A stretch of DNA of 64,000 nt. Source: Salminus brasiliensis (lineage: Eukaryota; Chordata; Actinopteri; Characiformes; Bryconidae). The stretch's first letter is position 1; the number at the start of each line of letters is the position of its first letter. A program made the translations under genes and the position numbers. The notes beneath the pieces were generated by a model, which was given only the letters and a program-made list of their open reading frames with translations, was not told the DNA's origin and did not search any database. Shown in pieces: positions 61,723 to 64,000 of this stretch. The stretch covers positions 16,780,490-16,844,489 of the forward strand of contig NC_132899.1 in NCBI RefSeq assembly GCF_030463535.1, in the 5' to 3' direction.

Positions 61723-64000
61723 AGATTACATGCACTTAAAAGCAGCAGTGGCAAAAAGCAATAAACAAATGCCCATCCCAGACAGCTTTAAAGAATTAGT
61801 CTGCATTAAGCCTGAAAACATTACATCACTACTAGAAACTGAAAGAAATAACATATGAACACACACACATATATATTCTTTACAAAAACATAATAATAAT
61901 AATAATTTATATATATATAAATATATATCATTATGTAAACTGTTATAAATGCATTACATTGTTGATTTGTTGCTTATATTAGACAGGGTTCATCAAACTT
62001 ACCACCCAGTAAACTGGATAGACTGGATTGGACTATTAATGCACTATTAATAATTAAATTTAAAAATGATAATGATTAGCAAGTGTGTTAGGTCAGGAAC
62101 TTGTCCACATAAAGACCTGTGGTTTTAGGATAAACACACATATTCTACACAACTAGAAGACAGTCCTGCTGGAATATTAAGTTGAGCTGAAAGACTGTTA
62201 GAGAAGTATTGTCCAGCATTACAGAAACTCTGCAGCATTTTTATTGTACGACTAGCAGGTATTTTTCATAAGGCATGAGAGCAGAACCATATCTCATCAT
62301 GTTACATGTCCTACTGCTGGCTTTTTTCTCAGCAGATTTCAGCTCTGTCAAACACAGGTCTATACTGCTATTGTTTAAAAGGCTGCAGGGTCACATTCCT
62401 GCTCTCCCTTTAGACTTACTCAGGCTCCTCATCAAATATTTTTGTGGGCTGAGGAACCCACACTGTTATACACCCATGCCAAACGTGCGTAAGAGCATTC
62501 CTTAAGCCTCTCCAACTTCCCCTCAAACTTTGCTTGACTTACACATTCACAGTAAAAGTTAGAATAAAAAAGTAAAGATGTCCTAAAAATGTTGACCATG
62601 CTTTAAAAAAGCTTCAACTGAAATTCTTAGTTTTGTCCTCTGTCAATGAGATAATAAATATGCATGACATTTCTAGAGTGTCATGCATATTCGAGGGCCT
62701 TCAAACTCGTTTTTACCAAAGTCCTGATCACACTGTTGTCTTGAACATCTCAGTGATGATATCTGCTCAGCTGTTCCATAAAAGGTTCTCTTGGTTTGGT
62801 TGTTTACAGTTTTGGGCAGACAGGTTGAGTTGGTTTGACCTCTGATAAGAGCATATCGGAGGTACAGTGCAGTAAGCAGGACCAGCGTGTGAACAGTGAT
62901 CTGTCAGCTCACAACACATTAACCAGACGAAGGCGAGACTGATTAGTTTACCGACAACACACAACAAAAAGGGAATCATCTGATCTTCAGCTCTACAACC
63001 ACTACTACCACCCGAGGCCTTACTTAATGAATTCACTGTATGACAAATTAAACACTCATGGGTGGGCCTTTATTTCCATTCTTGACTCTCACAAACACAT
63101 GACTTACATGTTAGTGTCATAGTAGCAACAGACTAACTAAAAGTCCAAAAAATAAGAACAACTGAATATCATGTCTAGAAAGGGGTTAACTGTGCAGCTC
63201 TAATCTGAGCCTACAGTAAGAAGTGACAATGTGTTCCAGAGCTACAGCCACAAAAACACTGGCTCACATCCCAGGGAACATTCTGCAAACCCTTCAAGGC
63301 AAAAACATGAAGCTTGTTCACAGTGTGACACATTATATACAGCAATCAATGGTGTGCTTTGCGCTGCTTTGTTCCATACCTGTAGACCTAGCTGAGAGAA
63401 CCACCTCTTTCCCACCCTGGTTTGATAAGGTTACAATCACGTTTAAATTGCATGCGTTTGTGCAGTGTAAGTCATTTGAGCGTATGTAATCTCTTGAATA
63501 GGGCCAGATTAGCATTACAGAGATATGCTGTAATTGCATGCACGCTAACAGCCCCGATCCCTTTATCTAGGACCTTGATGGGACAAAGCAAGATGTCCGA
63601 GCACAAAAGGGAAGAGTGATATACTGCTCTATTGAAAGGTCTCGCTCCACAACCAAACAGAGAGTATATTTCCCACTGGCATGGATCCTGTGAGCCTGTG
63701 GCCGCGGCTACTGCAGCACATCAGCATTAAACTGGGCAGCCTGCCGGCCCACTGATAACTGGCTACAGCAATCAGTGCTCTCCAGAGGAGGAATTAAAGC
63801 AATATGCATGACTGCCTTGGGTGAAAATTTTTTCCTGCTGTTCACATCTGCGTATCAGAGATCAGTTTAGAGCGAGGGGTTTGTTTGTTTTCCAAAAAAT
63901 GACTGGGCTTGGCAATATAACCATAAGGTCTTTTCAACAAGTGGTCTGAAAAGCTTAGAATTGGTCAAGCTCAGGTCTACAGTGAGTGTGAGGGTCAAAG

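Larger units (their letters stand above)
59668..64000. other. dnmbp upstream intron, no exon recognised
   Basis: Contains (TA)n at 60296-60374, a family-C element at 60376-60515, (TG)n at 61684-61717 and short AT-rich repeats near 61890-61930. The stretch 63660-63880 is more GC-rich and less repetitive than its surroundings, but shows no frame. The N-terminal SH3 exons of dnmbp are presumably further upstream. Confidence 0.45.

Noticed and set aside
61457-61739. Overlapping frames on both strands rich in His-Thr or Cys-Val
   Set aside because: Translation of a (TG)n microsatellite and its imperfect flank.

Overview
The window reads as ordinary nuclear DNA of a ray-finned fish. Genes are split into many short exons with GT-AG introns. 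Long AT-rich introns carry (TA)n and (CA)n tracts, a tRNA-derived SINE, Tc1/mariner elements and many small inverted-repeat elements. The repeat style suggests an ostariophysan teleost, but species cannot be fixed from sequence alone. I found no prokaryotic genes, CRISPR arrays, viral genes or toxin genes.

Five protein-coding loci are present, all assembled by reading splice sites and checking that intron phases close. (1) casp7, minus strand, 1261-6998: executioner caspase-7. (2) nrap, plus strand, 10287-29214: nebulin-related anchoring protein, 43 coding exons and about 1835 aa, from LIM domain to C-terminus. (3) habp2 copy A, minus, 29915-36198. (4) habp2 copy B, minus, 37379-42715. The two habp2 genes are a head-to-tail tandem pair of secreted three-EGF/kringle/trypsin-like proteases. 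(5) dnmbp (Tuba), minus, 45532-55410: the 3' half of a Cdc42 GEF (DH, BAR, two SH3 domains). Its N-terminal SH3 exons lie beyond base 64000. A possible alternative first exon lies at 59616-59667.

The order HABP2-NRAP-CASP7, with HABP2/NRAP tail-to-tail and NRAP/CASP7 head-to-head, is as I recall it on human 10q25. dnmbp beside habp2 is not the human arrangement. The genes act in unrelated processes (apoptosis, sarcomere and intercalated-disc assembly, plasma proteolysis, Cdc42/actin control), so this is conserved synteny and not a functional cluster.

The most interesting points are local. casp7 has a tandemly duplicated prodomain exon, each copy with a DxxD motif. The habp2 duplication carried a relic of the nrap 3' region with it and shows patchy near-identity suggesting gene conversion. 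A Tc1-type element with long terminal repeats lies in a habp2 intron. A long (TG)n tract abuts a habp2 splice acceptor. nrap has five super-repeats with an almost invariant exon grammar. dnmbp has an 18-nt microexon. I see no convincing evidence of a wholly new biological system.
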